Part shown: positions 22,927 to 33,775 of the stretch, one piece after another
How the letters are laid out: each line of letters opens with the position of its first letter
How positions within the stretch are numbered: position 1 is the first letter of the stretch
Source: Halictus rubicundus
Lineage: Eukaryota > Arthropoda > Insecta > Hymenoptera > Halictidae
Direction of reading: 5' to 3'
Length of the DNA: 64,000 nt
NCBI RefSeq assembly: GCF_050948215.1
Contig: NC_135163.1
Location: forward strand, 4,650,001-4,714,000
Program-made: the position numbers and the translations under genes
Notes under the pieces: generated by a model
What the model was told of the DNA's origin: nothing
The model's input: only the letters and a program-made list of their open reading frames with translations
Database searches by the model: none

Positions 22927-23450
22927 TCGACATGTCCATAACACGGGTCTTGCCAGTGACATACATCGGCCAGGAGATACTATTCTTTCATCTATGCGAC
23001 CTTACACTCCTCGACGACCGAGGGTTAGGGTTTACTCGATACATGTCCACAACACGGGTCTTGCCAGTGACATACATCGGCCAGGAGATACTATTCTTTG
23101 ATCCACGCGACCTTACTCTCCTCGACGACCGAGGGTTAGGGTTAGGGTTAGGGTTTACTCGATACGTGTCCACAACACGGGTCTTGCCAGTGACATACAT
23201 CGGCCAGGAGATACTATTCTTTGATTCACGCGACCTTACACTCCTCGACGACCGAGGGTTAGGGTTAGGGTTTACTCGATACGTGTCCACAACACGGGTC
23301 TTGCCAGTGACATACATCGTCCAGGAGATACTATTCTTTCATCCACGCGACCTTACACTCCTCAGCAACGGAGGGTTAGGGTTAGGTGGGGATAGTTCTG
23401 GGACTTTTATCGGCTAGGCATTTGGGACGTATATCGAGTAAAGGCTGTAT
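22927..23450 (+). mobile_element. Family A element with amplified left half and GGGTTA junctions
   Basis: Four left-half units (from about 22927, 23031, 23154 and 23271) each read CCACAACACGGGTCTTGCCA, then GTGACATACATCG, CAGGAGATACTATTCTTT and CGACCTTACACTCCTCGACG. Successive junctions carry GGGTTA once, three times and twice. After the fourth unit the family right half follows once (GGGGATAGTTCTGGGACTTT, then GACGTATATCGAG) to GGCTGTA. The unit length is a multiple of 3, so long open frames run through on both strands; these are artefacts. The first unit lacks the normal CAGTG terminus. Confidence 0.9.
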
Positions 23451-23559
23451 TAATATGTGTAGTGGCACCTTTATGTTGTACGACCTTCAGCATTCCGTTC
23501 GTGTGTGTTCTGTATACATTTTTTAAAAGAGTTTTTTTTAATTAGCTTTGTAGACTTCC

Positions 23560-23790
23560 ATTTTTTCAAATCCTCGACGTTATTAAATACTGTTGAATAC
23601 GCTTTGGCAGCTAAGATCCCCTAACAATTGTATTCATTGGGACTCGACATAAGCTTTGACAACATTCGAGGTATGCACACTAGTATTGTCCTGTTGAAAG
23701 ATGCATTTCTGCTCCGTTATGCGATGCGCACGTTTTGTTAATTGCTCGGTCACGATGTACATTGTTCCACTCATTTTGCATGTAATAAAC
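23560..23790 (-). pseudogene. Decayed Tc1/mariner-type transposase fragment
   Basis: Read on the minus strand, the frame contains CIFQQDNTSVHTSNVVKAYV. This matches the conserved second catalytic region of Tc1-type transposases (QQDN followed by HTS), with the aspartate coded near 23697. An in-frame stop follows after VESQ, and past it IQLLGDLSCQS resembles a corrupted version of the segment that normally leads to SPDLNPIE. The first catalytic aspartate region and the glutamate are not found. I call it a relic with no activity. It is unlike the intact transposase at 58 kb, which has YQDNDPKH here, so it comes from a different lineage. Confidence 0.65.
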
Positions 23791-24498
23791 CTAATGTAAT
23801 TACTCCCTTTCCCCGGGGAAACATGTGATTCGATAATATTTAGAAGAATGTGTTTGAAATATGTGAATACGGAGTTAATAAATACTTTGCTCACCTTAAT
23901 TTCATGCAAATTTATTATTATACCGTACGAACATATCGCTTGCAAATGAATCGCTAATGATCGAAAATGTAAACGTAATATTGCGATTCAAAATATTAAG
24001 CATATTGTTCGCGAAATGTCGATTCATAATTCATAGGGCGTAAAATTGATTAGTTAATTAGAAAAACATTGTAATAAACAAAATTATTAACAAATACGGT
24101 TTCTGTTAATTAGCTGATAAATATTTATGTTTTCACACATATTCGCCGTCAGTTTCTATTGCAAACGCTTCTATTTATTCTCTTTCAGTTATTATACTGC
24201 GATTATAATCATAATGTCGCATAATTTATGTACATATTTTAAATTTAACTAATCGGAAGACACGTATGACTGACAATGAGTAAGCAACCACTGTGATAGT
24301 TATAGACCGAAAATAAATATGCGATACCTACCTAAAATGATGAAACGGTAACATCGGAATAAACTGCGGTTTTTAACTACATAAACAATTTCTGATATAA
24401 ATGCCTTATTCTAAAAAAAAACATTGGTGCCGTTTGTCCAGACAGAACTGAATCCTGTTAACTTACATATTCACAGCGTTCACTGTGTTTACAGCGAT
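23791..24498. other. Unassigned AT-rich DNA
   Basis: Part of the region adjoining the transposase relic may belong to the same dead element, but I could not identify its ends. Nothing else seen. Confidence 0.45.
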
Positions 24499-24690
24499 AT
24501 AAGTCTTTGCTCGATATATGTCGTAAATGCCTAGCCGATAAAAGTCCCAGAACTATCCCCATTGCCGCGGAGTATACCCCGTGAGTGGTCATGAACCCAG
24601 GCCTCTAGTGGATCAAAGAATAGTATCTCCTGGCCGATATTTGTCCCTGGCTAGACCCGGGTTTTGGACATATATCGAGTCAACACTGTA
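24499..24690 (-). mobile_element. Family A element, full length, minus
   Basis: About 192 bp. Left boundary near GTCTTTGCTCGATATATG; right boundary CGAGTCAACACTGTA at 24690. Contains ACTATCCCCATTGCCGCGGAG and AAGAATAGTATCTCC, the reverse of the family interior. Confidence 0.88.
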
Positions 24691-26074
24691 ATCTTCATTA
24701 TTTTCCATGTCATTTTGTCATCGTCAGGTAGACACGGTTTCCGTAGGTGTTCGCAACATTTTGTAATTTCGCTTGCGCATCACACAGTGCTGATGTACGC
24801 TAAAACACAACGGTTGCCAACTAGCCAGCTAGTATGCGAATCAATTATCCCTCGGATGACAGGATTTTGATTCATTTTGACCCAGGGTTATAAACGTAAC
24901 GTCTGCATTCTAATTTTTCAGCAATCAGTTTGAATCGTTAGCTATTTAGCAAGGTACATTACCCAAGTGTAACACGCCGACTTTAATGAAATTTGTACAG
25001 GATATAGTTTGTTGAAAAACATTTGACACGTATCTTTTTCAACCGGCTATCAACATCCATATCTAGGGGGTGAAAATAACGCTCGAACTAGGGGGTGGAA
25101 ACCCTACTTTTGCTAATATCTCGGGAACTACAGGGTCCAGGACAATGATCTTTTTTAAATTTATGTGTTTTCATATAATAAGATTTCAGAATTACAATTC
25201 CCCCAATCTTATAATGTTGACAGTCTCCATAACCTTCTACCTTCTTTCCTCCCATAATTTGAGGGATCCTTCACCAAATTACATATTGCCCTCTCGACAT
25301 ACATAGACTAAACACATTTTCACAGAAAACAAAAATAAAAAGTCTCCATTTAAAAAGCTGAAGGTCACCTAGAAATGTCAGAAACTCTTTCACCCACAAA
25401 AAAAAAACTGCTACTGCCATACCGTAAAAGTGCTCCTCGTAGAGAAAAAGTTTGGTTCACAAAGTACTCTCATATTTTCGAAAACAGTGGGGGATAGTGA
25501 CGTGCTCATAAGTACTGGGCCGTCCCGTGTATCCCATAGTCTCGTCGCTGGGTGTGCCATACTTTACCATGCTCCCTGGCAAGAGAAAGTGGCCGCACAC
25601 TTTCGAACAGCCGTGTACTACATCAGCAGCGACAGGGTTAAGCAGCCCCGGCCGTCCCGAGATGCCGTGCGACGGGAACAGCGTAAGATAAAGCGGTCGC
25701 CGTGAAATCAATTAGCCCTTCAAGGCCATCGAGTTGGCCGCCTCCCACCTGTCTCATGAAAAATAATATGAATGAAGCAGCCCGGGACCAGACGGCCAGC
25801 CGTAGGGGCAGAAGGGACGCGCGACGACGACGACGACGACGACGACGACGCTCGGCGACGCCCGGCGTCGCGTCGCGCGTGCCAGGCATCGCGTAGTACT
25901 ACGTGGCCGAGCGGTCACGATCCACGCCATTCGACAAGGGCCGAGGCGACCCGCGACATCGTGTCGGCCGGCTGACACGTTTAGATTGATGGCGAAAGGG
26001 GGAGTCGCCCGTAAAATGATATCCGCGGGGGTTGCTCGAATGTTAATTACCTGCATAATTAATGCCGTTACCAC
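24691..26074. other. Unassigned DNA
   Basis: 25640-26040 is CpG-rich and contains the GAC trinucleotide tract. Open frames across it on both strands are simple-sequence (poly-Asp, poly-Arg). No exon recognised. Confidence 0.5.
25822..25850. repeat. (GAC)n / (CGA)n trinucleotide repeat
   Basis: Nine to ten uninterrupted CGA/GAC triplets. Confidence 0.95.
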
Positions 26075-27334
26075 GCGGCGCACGGTGGTGCCAAGGCGGC
26101 AAAAAATCCATTTTATAAATTTTCGATTTTTATAAGAAAATTATTTTTGTATAGCCCAACAGTGCGTGCATGATGTGCCAAAGTCAGATTTTTGAAAAAA
26201 CAATTTTTTTACGGAGTTATACGCATGGTAAACAACCATTTCCTCGCTCCTCGGAATTCATCAGTTTTCAGTGCGATAGTTATGTAATTACTCCGCCTAT
26301 AAGTGAATACTTAGGGGTCTACAAATCATATGGGTTATTGCAAATGGCTTCAACTATTAACTGGCAAAACAAATTTTGCAAAAAAAATTGTTTAACATTA
26401 TGTAATGTGGACTAACTTGAAGCCCCTTTGCGTTACGCTCATTTTTTATTTATGGAGGAGTACAAGAAATCCTTTGAATAGCTTCGATCTGGAACTAATC
26501 GTTTCGGCAAGTTATAATATTGATCTAGCTTTGTGCATAATTTCATGAGATACTTCGAGATGCTTTCGCCGCAATTTAAGCTTAAATATCAACTTTCGGA
26601 ATTTCCAAGAATGAATCGCGCGGAAGTCACGATTATTTGATGTTTCAGGTGAAATTTTTAAGGGATACATATCAGATAATAAAAAAAAATGTGACATTCA
26701 TACATATAAAACAATATTTAATAACAATTTTTTATGTTAAATAAACTAAGTTTTCGTTCACTGTCGCAAAAATGCAACAAGTATTTTTTGGTAGTGCTCC
26801 AATGAACGCTACAAAAATAATTTATGTAAGATAAAATGAATTGTTATTAAATATTTTTTTATACATATAAAATTAATAAATCATATGCACTTCACAATTT
26901 TCTTTACTATTTAGAAATATTCCTAAAAATTTTCACCCGAAACATCAAATAATCGTAACTTCCGCAGGATTCACTCTTGGAAATTCTGAAAGTTGATGTT
27001 TAAACTTAAATTGTGGCGAAAGGGTCTCGAAGGGTCTCATGATTTTTTGCACAAAGTTAGATCAATATTACACCTTGCCAAAACGATTAGTTCCAGACCA
27101 AAATCTATTAAAGGATTGGTTGTATGCTTCCATAAATAAAAAATGGGCAGAAAACAGAGATTTTCGATTAGCCCATATTACGTAATGTTAACAACTTTTT
27201 ACAAAATTTTTTTTGCCAAATAAGCGTTGTACCTGTGGCAATCTCTCCACAAATTTTCAAACAACTTCGTTGGATATTTTCGTTTTTACAGATTTTTTGC
27301 CGCTTTTTGGCCATTTGGCACCACTGTGCGCCGC
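26075..27334. mobile_element. Giant foldback element, 1.26 kb, almost entirely hairpin
   Basis: The left end GCGGCGCACGGTGGTGCCAA and the right end (reverse complement GCGGCGCACAGTGGTGCCAA) match at 19 of 20 positions, followed by GCGGCAAAAAATC on both arms. The similarity continues inward. GGAACTAATCGTTT near 26491 pairs with AAACGATTAGTTCC near 27082. ACATCAAATAATCGTAACTT near 26943 pairs with AAGTCACGATTATTTGATGT near 26625. ACATATAAAACAATATTTAA pairs with TTAAATATTTTTTTATACAT. The centre is near 26790. No protein-coding frame. Fits a foldback or long-TIR non-autonomous DNA transposon; superfamily unknown and no target duplication found. Confidence 0.85.
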
Positions 27335-27849
27335 ACAATAGGCAATTTGGACGAAATCGGATTCAAAGTCAAAGAACTTTCGATAGGAATGAGGTAGAGC
27401 GATGAAATTTTTTTTAAATGAAAGCTGAAACTTTGTAGAATATGGGAAAAATAGGGAGATTATTACCATCCAATCATTTCAACGAAAAAATGACTTCATT
27501 AGTTTTCGTCAGAAAAATCCATTTTCTGCAAAATCCTGAGGTCGTAGACAAATTTTGAGACCAGATTTGAAATCAGCGTGAAAAAATCTATGGGAAATGA
27601 TGTATAGCATGTTAAAAAAAAAATTTTTTCCGCTCGTGGTATTGGAAAAACTAAAATTTTCTTGAATTTGTGCGCGTTTAACGAATTTTCTCGAGGTTAA
27701 GAAACGTTCGTACCACAATCTCTCTATTTGTCCCATATTCTACAAAGTTGCAGCTTTCATTTAAAAAAGATTTCATCGCTCTACCTCATTCCTATCGAAA
27801 GTTCCTTGATTTTGAATCCGATTTTGTCCAAATTGCCCACTGTGCGGCG
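27329..27849. mobile_element. Second foldback element abutting the first, 521 bp
   Basis: Arms of about 130 bp (27329-27460 and 27718-27849) are near-perfect reverse complements. CATATTCTACAAAGTT, CATCGCTCTACCTCATTCCT, ATCGAAAGTTC and CAAATTGCC pair with their counterparts. The outer ends are CGCCGCACA on the left and TGTGCGGCG on the right. It shares a few bases with the right end of the 1.26-kb foldback, so the two are either adjacent insertions or one compound element from 26075 to 27849. Non-coding. Confidence 0.85.
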
Positions 27850-29369
27850 TCGAGCTGAGACGAGTCGGGCCTGTGCCGGGCCAGGTCGGGCCGAACCGGG
27901 TCGGACGAACAGTCTGGGCGACAGGTCGTTGATAACAGTCCTCGAGCTTGTCCCTTTCCTCTGTACCCTTGCTCGACGCGCCGGTTTTTCATCGAGGGGC
28001 GAGCGAGCCATCGATTAGTCTGCGCATTATAACTTTTCATCACGCATTTCTGTCGGCCAACCCGCCACGTATATATCCCTTTCGCTGTCGCCTTTTCCGA
28101 GACCACGTTTCCATTCCCTTTCTCCGTTGTCCTATCCACCCTCCCTCGACAATGGGAATCAAACCGGTGGTTAGTCGTCGCTGTACTTCGATAAACTTGC
28201 TGCTTTCTAATTTCCATTCGGCCAGCGAAGGTAGGCGGAATAAGCCGAATCCGCTCCTCTCCGGTTATTAGAGTGCAATAATTCCGATCGCGATTACGCG
28301 CTACGTGTTCCCGGGTACGCACGCCGACTGGCCAATGACCGTGAATTTAGGGCTCGCCTATCTGGAAAACGAGCATTCGTTGCAATGTTGCCGCGACGCG
28401 ATAACGGAAGTAATGATACCATTCGGAAAATACGGCCGGGAGATTGATACGCGTCAGACGTGTAGTCAAGGACGTGTCTCATTATCATCCGAACGCGGTT
28501 TCATGCCGGCGAGAACGCGCGAGGGGAAAAATATACGCGAAACAACTCCGGTGACCTTGGAAGCCACGAAGAAATGACACCTTGGCGAAAAATATTCTTC
28601 GAACATTTGCTTGGTGGTGAAACACATTGCAAAAAAATATCTTTTGTGTCATCGCTGGACTGCGGATGATGTTCATGCAGTTTCCAATTTTTGAGGGAGA
28701 AAATGTTTTCATATGAATATTAAATGGTGCTTAAATGGAATTTAAATTAAATATTAAATGCATTTTATGACAAGTGTTTTATAGTTCTTCGTGGCGGGAT
28801 TTGCTATGTTTCCCTCCATAAAATTTTGCACGCGAAGTTGTATTTCGAAAGCCATTGAAAATCAATAGTACGGTTTCGTTAAAATATAAAATTTTAAATC
28901 TTCGTGTTTGTTTGCGATGCTCCCCCGCAGTCTCTGCTGTGCAGTATTTGTGCAACCCGGACGAAAATTCGTTTAATTGCTAATCGTTTAATTATGGACG
29001 TCGCGATATAGAAATAAAAATTGTTTGTTATCGATAGACGCGCACGTACACGCAACTGTGCAGTTTCATTTCACAAACGAGAATTCGCCTTCGTATCGCA
29101 GAAAATTCATAATTTAAAGCTCGGACCTCGTCACTGCTCAAATGATCTCCCCCCTGCACCATTTCATTTTAATTTCGGAACTTGACTATATCTTTTTAAA
29201 AAATAATCGACTTTCGTGTACAATTCGGACACAATTATCGGACGGTTATTTATTAAATATTGTATCGGAGCAGCGTCGCAGCGTCAATATACTTAAACGT
29301 ACGAGCGAACAACCATAGCGAATCGATAACAAAAATGGAACGAAAAGAGAAATTAAAAGCGTAATTTGC
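27850..29369. other. Unassigned non-coding DNA
   Basis: 27850-27930 has repeated GGGCC/GGTCGGGC words. A lone family B-like word (TGGACTGCGGAT) lies at 28655. Open frames up to 176 codons lie antiparallel to one another and are not recognisable proteins. Confidence 0.5.
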
Positions 29370-29796
29370 TAGACGGCGGATTTTACACATTTATGGAAAA
29401 AATAGGAGTACGATAATCTTAAATGGATTAAAAGAATTTGAGAACATGAACGATGTCAGTTTCAGCTTGTGGAGATAATAGAATAAAGAAAGAAGGGTCT
29501 TTTCTCGATATATGTCCTAAATATCTAGTCTATAAATGTCCCTCCCCACTACCGCGGGGTCCTCTACGTAAAATATGAATTCCAATTTAAAAATTCAAAA
29601 TTGACCTTTATAGGCCATTCCAAGGTCATCTCAAGGTCGAATGAATATTAATGTATCCCTCGCAGAATTATACAACTTTTATCTAAAATACTTTTTCAAA
29701 TGACTCACATTTTTCGAGATATTTTCCCTGGAAAAATCTTTTCAATTTTTCAAATTTCGTCTGCTCGCTTTTGTCATAAATAAAGTCCGGAGTCTA
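29370..29796 (+). mobile_element. Family B element carrying a family A fragment
   Basis: Left end TAGACGGCGGATTTTACACA. Right end GTCCGGAGTCTA, preceded by TGTCATAAATAAA. Both ends are of the family's left type, so this may be two copies in opposite orientation. A truncated family A copy sits inside at 29495-29572. Also contains CCAAGGTCATCTCAAGGTC near 29620. Confidence 0.55.
29495..29572 (-). mobile_element. Family A fragment, minus, right half only
   Basis: TTTTCTCGATATATGTCC, then ATATCTAGTC and TCCCCACTACCGCGGGG, the reverse of a family A right half. The terminal CAGTG is degraded and the left half is missing. Its position inside family B sequence suggests it landed there later. Confidence 0.75.
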
Positions 29797-30672
29797 GCCA
29801 TATACAGTGAAGGAAGATGCATACGCAAACGGATCGACTTTTTTGTGAGAACTTTAAACAAACGAGTTTGAGTTTAAAAACGTCAGAATTTTCCTTTACA
29901 CCTAATAGAACCGGCGTGGAAAATTGATGTTTTCGAAAAATCTGGAGTATCGTCGACGCGCGGCGGGGAGATGGTCGGCAGCGGGGAACCGCAGAGCCCG
30001 ATTTGTTGGCGTATTTGCTGTCCCGAGGGATCGCCGGGAAGTGGTGGTAAAAAAGTGTTTGTCCTGAAGCGTTTTGTTCCGGGCGCGATTTTCGAAAAGC
30101 GCAGTGTTGGGAAATCGGACAGTTCTGGCCGTTCCCGGTGTGGGAATAACGATCCCGATTGTACACCGTGCGAGATAAATAAACGGCGACACAGTTTCGC
30201 TTTGATCATTCATTCCGGATCCGTGCGGTCTCGTTCGATTGGCACGCGCGGCCGTGCACACCGAACAAATCGCCATAAAGTACTAAATTGCGCTAAATGG
30301 CGGCGGGGAATGCGTTAACGGCTGATCTAACGTGTGGCCGGCTACACGCGGCCGTGGGATACGCGCGGTCGCTAACGATTTTCGATTGGCTGACAATGAC
30401 GCATCGATAATTATGTCTGGTTCGTCGACATTTTTGACGGTCGCCGGCATACCTGCGGACATTCTTACTGTCACCCCAGTTGCCGCGGTTAGCTGCGCAA
30501 AATCATCCCACCGCGTTGTGTTTCCATAGCCGCTGCAACGTCGCATATTCGTGCGGTTGATCGGTATGGAAATTGATCGGATGTCGACGATAGGCGGATA
30601 AAGTAGACTATATGAAAACTTAATCGGTAGTCGATCTGTGATTTTTGTCAAACATTCATCCCCCGGTGGTTG
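29797..30672. other. Unassigned DNA, moderately CpG-rich
   Basis: Overlapping open frames of 108-130 codons on both strands between 29774 and 30651 are unrelated to any family I recognise and shadow one another. No other feature seen. Confidence 0.5.
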
Positions 30673-30866
30673 TACACCGAATTCTCGATATATGTCAACA
30701 ACACGGGTCTTGACGGTGACGCGTATCGTGTAGGAGACACACTCGATCCTTATTATGTTTACACTCCTTTGTGGCCCCTCATGGGGTATATACCCCGCTG
30801 TAGTGGGGATAATTCCGCGACGTCTATCGCCGAGGCCTTGGCGACATGTATAGAGAAATCACTGTA
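30673..30866 (+). mobile_element. Family A element, full length
   Basis: 194 bp. Left end TACACCGAATTCTCGATATA, right end ACATGTATAGAGAAATCACTGTA. The centre has the palindrome GGGGTATATACCCC followed by GTAGTGGGGATAATTC. Confidence 0.88.
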
Positions 30867-31713
30867 TCTCAATTCAATTGAACGGTGACATCGAACCTCG
30901 TTATTGTGTACTTCAGCTGTAACTTTCGTACTTACACTAATTAATTTTCTCCTCTTTATGCGACTGCGCTCGTCTCGTTATCATTTCGTTTCGATTATAT
31001 AGTTCCTGACTTTTTTGTTTTGTGTCTGCGAAGTTTGGTTTTGTTGTGGATCTGGAACAAATATTAACAGATTTGTTACGGCATTTATTTATCCAATTAA
31101 AAGAATTCTGATTGCAAGAGGATTAAAAAGAAAATAATCTCTGGTCGATGTTGCGCTCACATAAAATGCAAAGTCCTTGTTCGATAATTTTACGGATCCG
31201 TTGATGCAAGAAGTAAAGTAACTACCTAATTTTTCCATTTATAAAATACCGAATTTACGTGCAAGGTGCCGAACATTAAGATAAATCATAACTCTTCAAT
31301 TTTTGCTTCATTAAATAAATAATTACGTCGTTGGGGAAGTTCGTGCCGGTCTCTCTGTGCAGGACGTTTAATATCCTCCTCTGCAGTGCCAGGAAATAAA
31401 AATAAAATCTCGTTTGACTTGGCGAGCATGCTACTTTCAAGAAATGTTTCACGACCCTTCACGTGCATTTTCTGTATCGGTTTACGTGTCATTTCCTATT
31501 TTTGATGGCAAACGTAAAAGAGCGTATGTAAATACAGAGTGCATTTTATTAATTCTAAAAATAGAGATCAAAGTAAAAATGTTTCATCTTAAGTTATCGA
31601 CTTTACAATTACTGTCATTGTAAGGATGAAAACAAAAATATTGGTATTTTAAAAAAAGAATAAATGTCGTCGGTTTAGCCATCGAAGATAAATAAGGCTA
31701 ATGAATTTTATCG
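30867..31713. other. Unassigned AT-rich DNA
   Basis: No gene, repeat or structure recognised. Confidence 0.5.
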
Positions 31714-31788
31714 AAAGAATAGTATCTTCTACCCGATATATGTCCCTGGGTAGACCCGTGTTGTGGACATATATCGAATAAACATTGC
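31714..31788 (-). mobile_element. Family A fragment, minus, left half only
   Basis: AAGAATAGTATCTTCTACCC, then GATATATGTCCCTGGGTAGA and GGACATATATCGAATAAACA. Only the left-half hairpin remains; no right half is present. Confidence 0.82.
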
Positions 31789-33346
31789 ACAAGTAACAGA
31801 GACAGCAAGACGGACTTTATTCTTTGTTGGTTAAATTACCAGTTACCGAACACTGAGACGACACAGGAACCTAAATGTACCTAAGTGTGTACCGGGTGTC
31901 AAAAAATCATACATCATGATCGTCATAACGTGATTCTTCACCCTCAGTTTGCTGGATATTATAACTTGCCGCAAAATAGTAACACGGAATGTCTATTTAA
32001 CTGACTATGAAATAAAAGCATAGTATGAACAAAATAACTAAACGAATCATTTCAACTTTAACACAATTTTCCGGGAAAACGGATCATGTTCGATCTTCCT
32101 TTCGCAAAGTTGACCCCCGCGATGAGTAGAAAGCAATCGAAACAAATTTTCGATTTTTGCAAAGCTATTGTAAATCTAGCGCAAAGCTATTTACGTTAAT
32201 ATTCACCAAAACGTAGAATCGCGTTATGGTGGTCGTGACGTATCATTTTGTGACATGTATCGAATCGCCTAGAAGAGGGGCGAAAGAAAATTTGTGGCAG
32301 CCCTCGCGCAACAAAATGTTCGACACTTCCTCGAGCGTAATAGCCGACGACGCGATCACCGGCGATGCGTGTTCCCGTGTAATTTCGCGCGCGACCATAA
32401 AATAGGTTTTTGCGTTCGGTGGATAGCGCAGTTTTATCGGGTATCAAGTTTTTCCCGGGCCCTTCTAAACGGGCAACCCTTTGCCCGGTGTTCTTGTCGT
32501 CGGGTGCACGCGCGCCGCGCGGTTTCTTATTGCATTCCTTTCCCGTTACCCTCGCGGTCGATCCTGTCGCGCATAAAATTTTCTTCCGTCGGTGAATTTC
32601 CCGGACGCGCCGTCGCCGTCGTCGTCGACGTCGTCATCGTCGTTGCAACTCCGTCGGGATTGAGATTGCTGCGGGAAGTAATGGCGTTCCGATAACCCCG
32701 CAGCTCGATGACGTCTGAAATTTGTCGCGTAACTCGCGACGCTCGCGAGCTACGTACAACGTCCCGGCGTGCAACGCGGCGCCCCCGCGAATTTCCACCG
32801 GTAAATACATTAAACCGTATGCCGCGGGCATAAATTTCGCGTGTGAATCGCGCGAGTGTTTAGGTCGTCGCGCGTCGCGTCGCGTCGTGTCGCGTCGTGT
32901 CGCGTCGGCTGTGCAGAGTCAGGCCCGGGCTCGGAAACGCAGCAAATGGTTGGTAAATATCGGTCGTAATTTCGCGCTCGCATATTCACCGAACGGCCGT
33001 GTTTGCGGACTTTCGCGGCTTTCGGTTACGGGGCACCGGTGTGCACGTTTGATTTTTACAAGTGACGCGACTCAACGCGCGACTCGAGAGTCGTTAGGCA
33101 TAAGAGGACCGCGTTTAACGCTCGACGTTTCGGCTGCCGTGCTAAACGCCATTGATCTTTCCACGCGGAAGCGGTTCCGTGTTCTTGAAAATTCAAGGCA
33201 TTCATGCCGGTCGAGAGCGCCGCGTGATCAGGTGAACGCGGGAGAGACGCTAACGCTGTTCCACTTTGGAGCCAATGACCACTTTGCTTTCGTAGTAGTT
33301 CAAACAATTTTTTTTTTTTTTTTATAATAGTAGAGGGTCTTGTAAT
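31789..33346. other. Unassigned DNA, strongly CpG-rich from 32.3 kb
   Basis: 32300-33260 is CpG-rich and contains a CGCGT pentamer run. A 201-codon open frame (32722-33327) is rich in Arg and Ser with no domain I can name, and a second frame overlaps it in antisense. A poly-T run ends at 33323. Could be a CpG island near a promoter, but no exon is supported. Confidence 0.5.
32868..32910 (+). repeat. CGCGT/CGTGT pentanucleotide run
   Basis: About eight units of GTCGC/GTGTCGC-type pentamers. A shorter CGCGT run occurs at about 53565-53588. Confidence 0.88.
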
Positions 33347-33766
33347 CGGACCGCGGATTTCATGCTTTTATGACAAAAATTAGTAATTTAGAATAGTAAC
33401 AACATTAGAAGAATTTGAAGATACTGTTATAGTATTTTCAGCCTATTAACCCGTTAAGCGCGTTTGACGTGTATACACGTCGGACCAAGTCTCTATTGTG
33501 GTGCGGTTGACGTTAATGAATTGTTAATTTCTTATCGAATAAAAATGCAATTCTTTCTCATTTTGCTGTACTTTTTTCGTAAAATTTATAATAGCGGCAT
33601 TTGGCCTGTGCTCGACGTGTATACTCGTCGTTGTTTGATCTTAATTCCGCGCCCGTGAGGGATTTTTACAATAAAAGATTCTTAAAAGAAATTCAATTTT
33701 TATTTCACCGCAGTTTCTTGCAATTCGGATAGAAAGTTTTTATGTTGCATAAAGATTCGCAGTCTA
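33347..33766 (+). mobile_element. Family B element interrupted by a second insertion
   Basis: Left end GGACCGCGGATTTCATGC and right end ATTCGCAGTCTA. The interior matches 4023-4245 up to TTTCAGCCTATTAA and resumes near AAAAGAAATTCAATTTTTATTT. The roughly 215 bp between them is foreign to that copy. Confidence 0.7.
33446..33660 (+). mobile_element. Probable TTAA-type insertion with GACGTGTATACACGTC palindrome
   Basis: Begins TTAACCCGTTAAGCGCGTTT and then has the perfect 16-bp palindrome GACGTGTATACACGTC (33466-33481). A one-mismatch version lies at 33614-33629. It interrupts the family B copy around it. The right end is not a clear inverted match, so boundaries are approximate. The layout (TTAA, TTAAGCGC, then a perfect palindrome) parallels 49061-49139. 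Confidence 0.5.
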
Positions 33767-33775
33767 CTTGTCATC

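Noticed and set aside
23020..23155. Interstitial telomere from TTAGGG repeats
   Set aside because: Only one to three hexamers, each at a junction of the family A array; too few for a telomeric tract.
22932..23417. 161-codon plus-strand and 109-codon minus-strand open frames with internal repeats
   Set aside because: They are translations of the family A array, whose unit length happens to be a multiple of three; both strands are open for the same reason.
32722..33327. 201-codon open frame in a CpG-rich block
   Set aside because: Arg/Ser-rich composition, overlap with an antisense frame and a poly-T-coded tail suggest a composition artefact; no family features seen.
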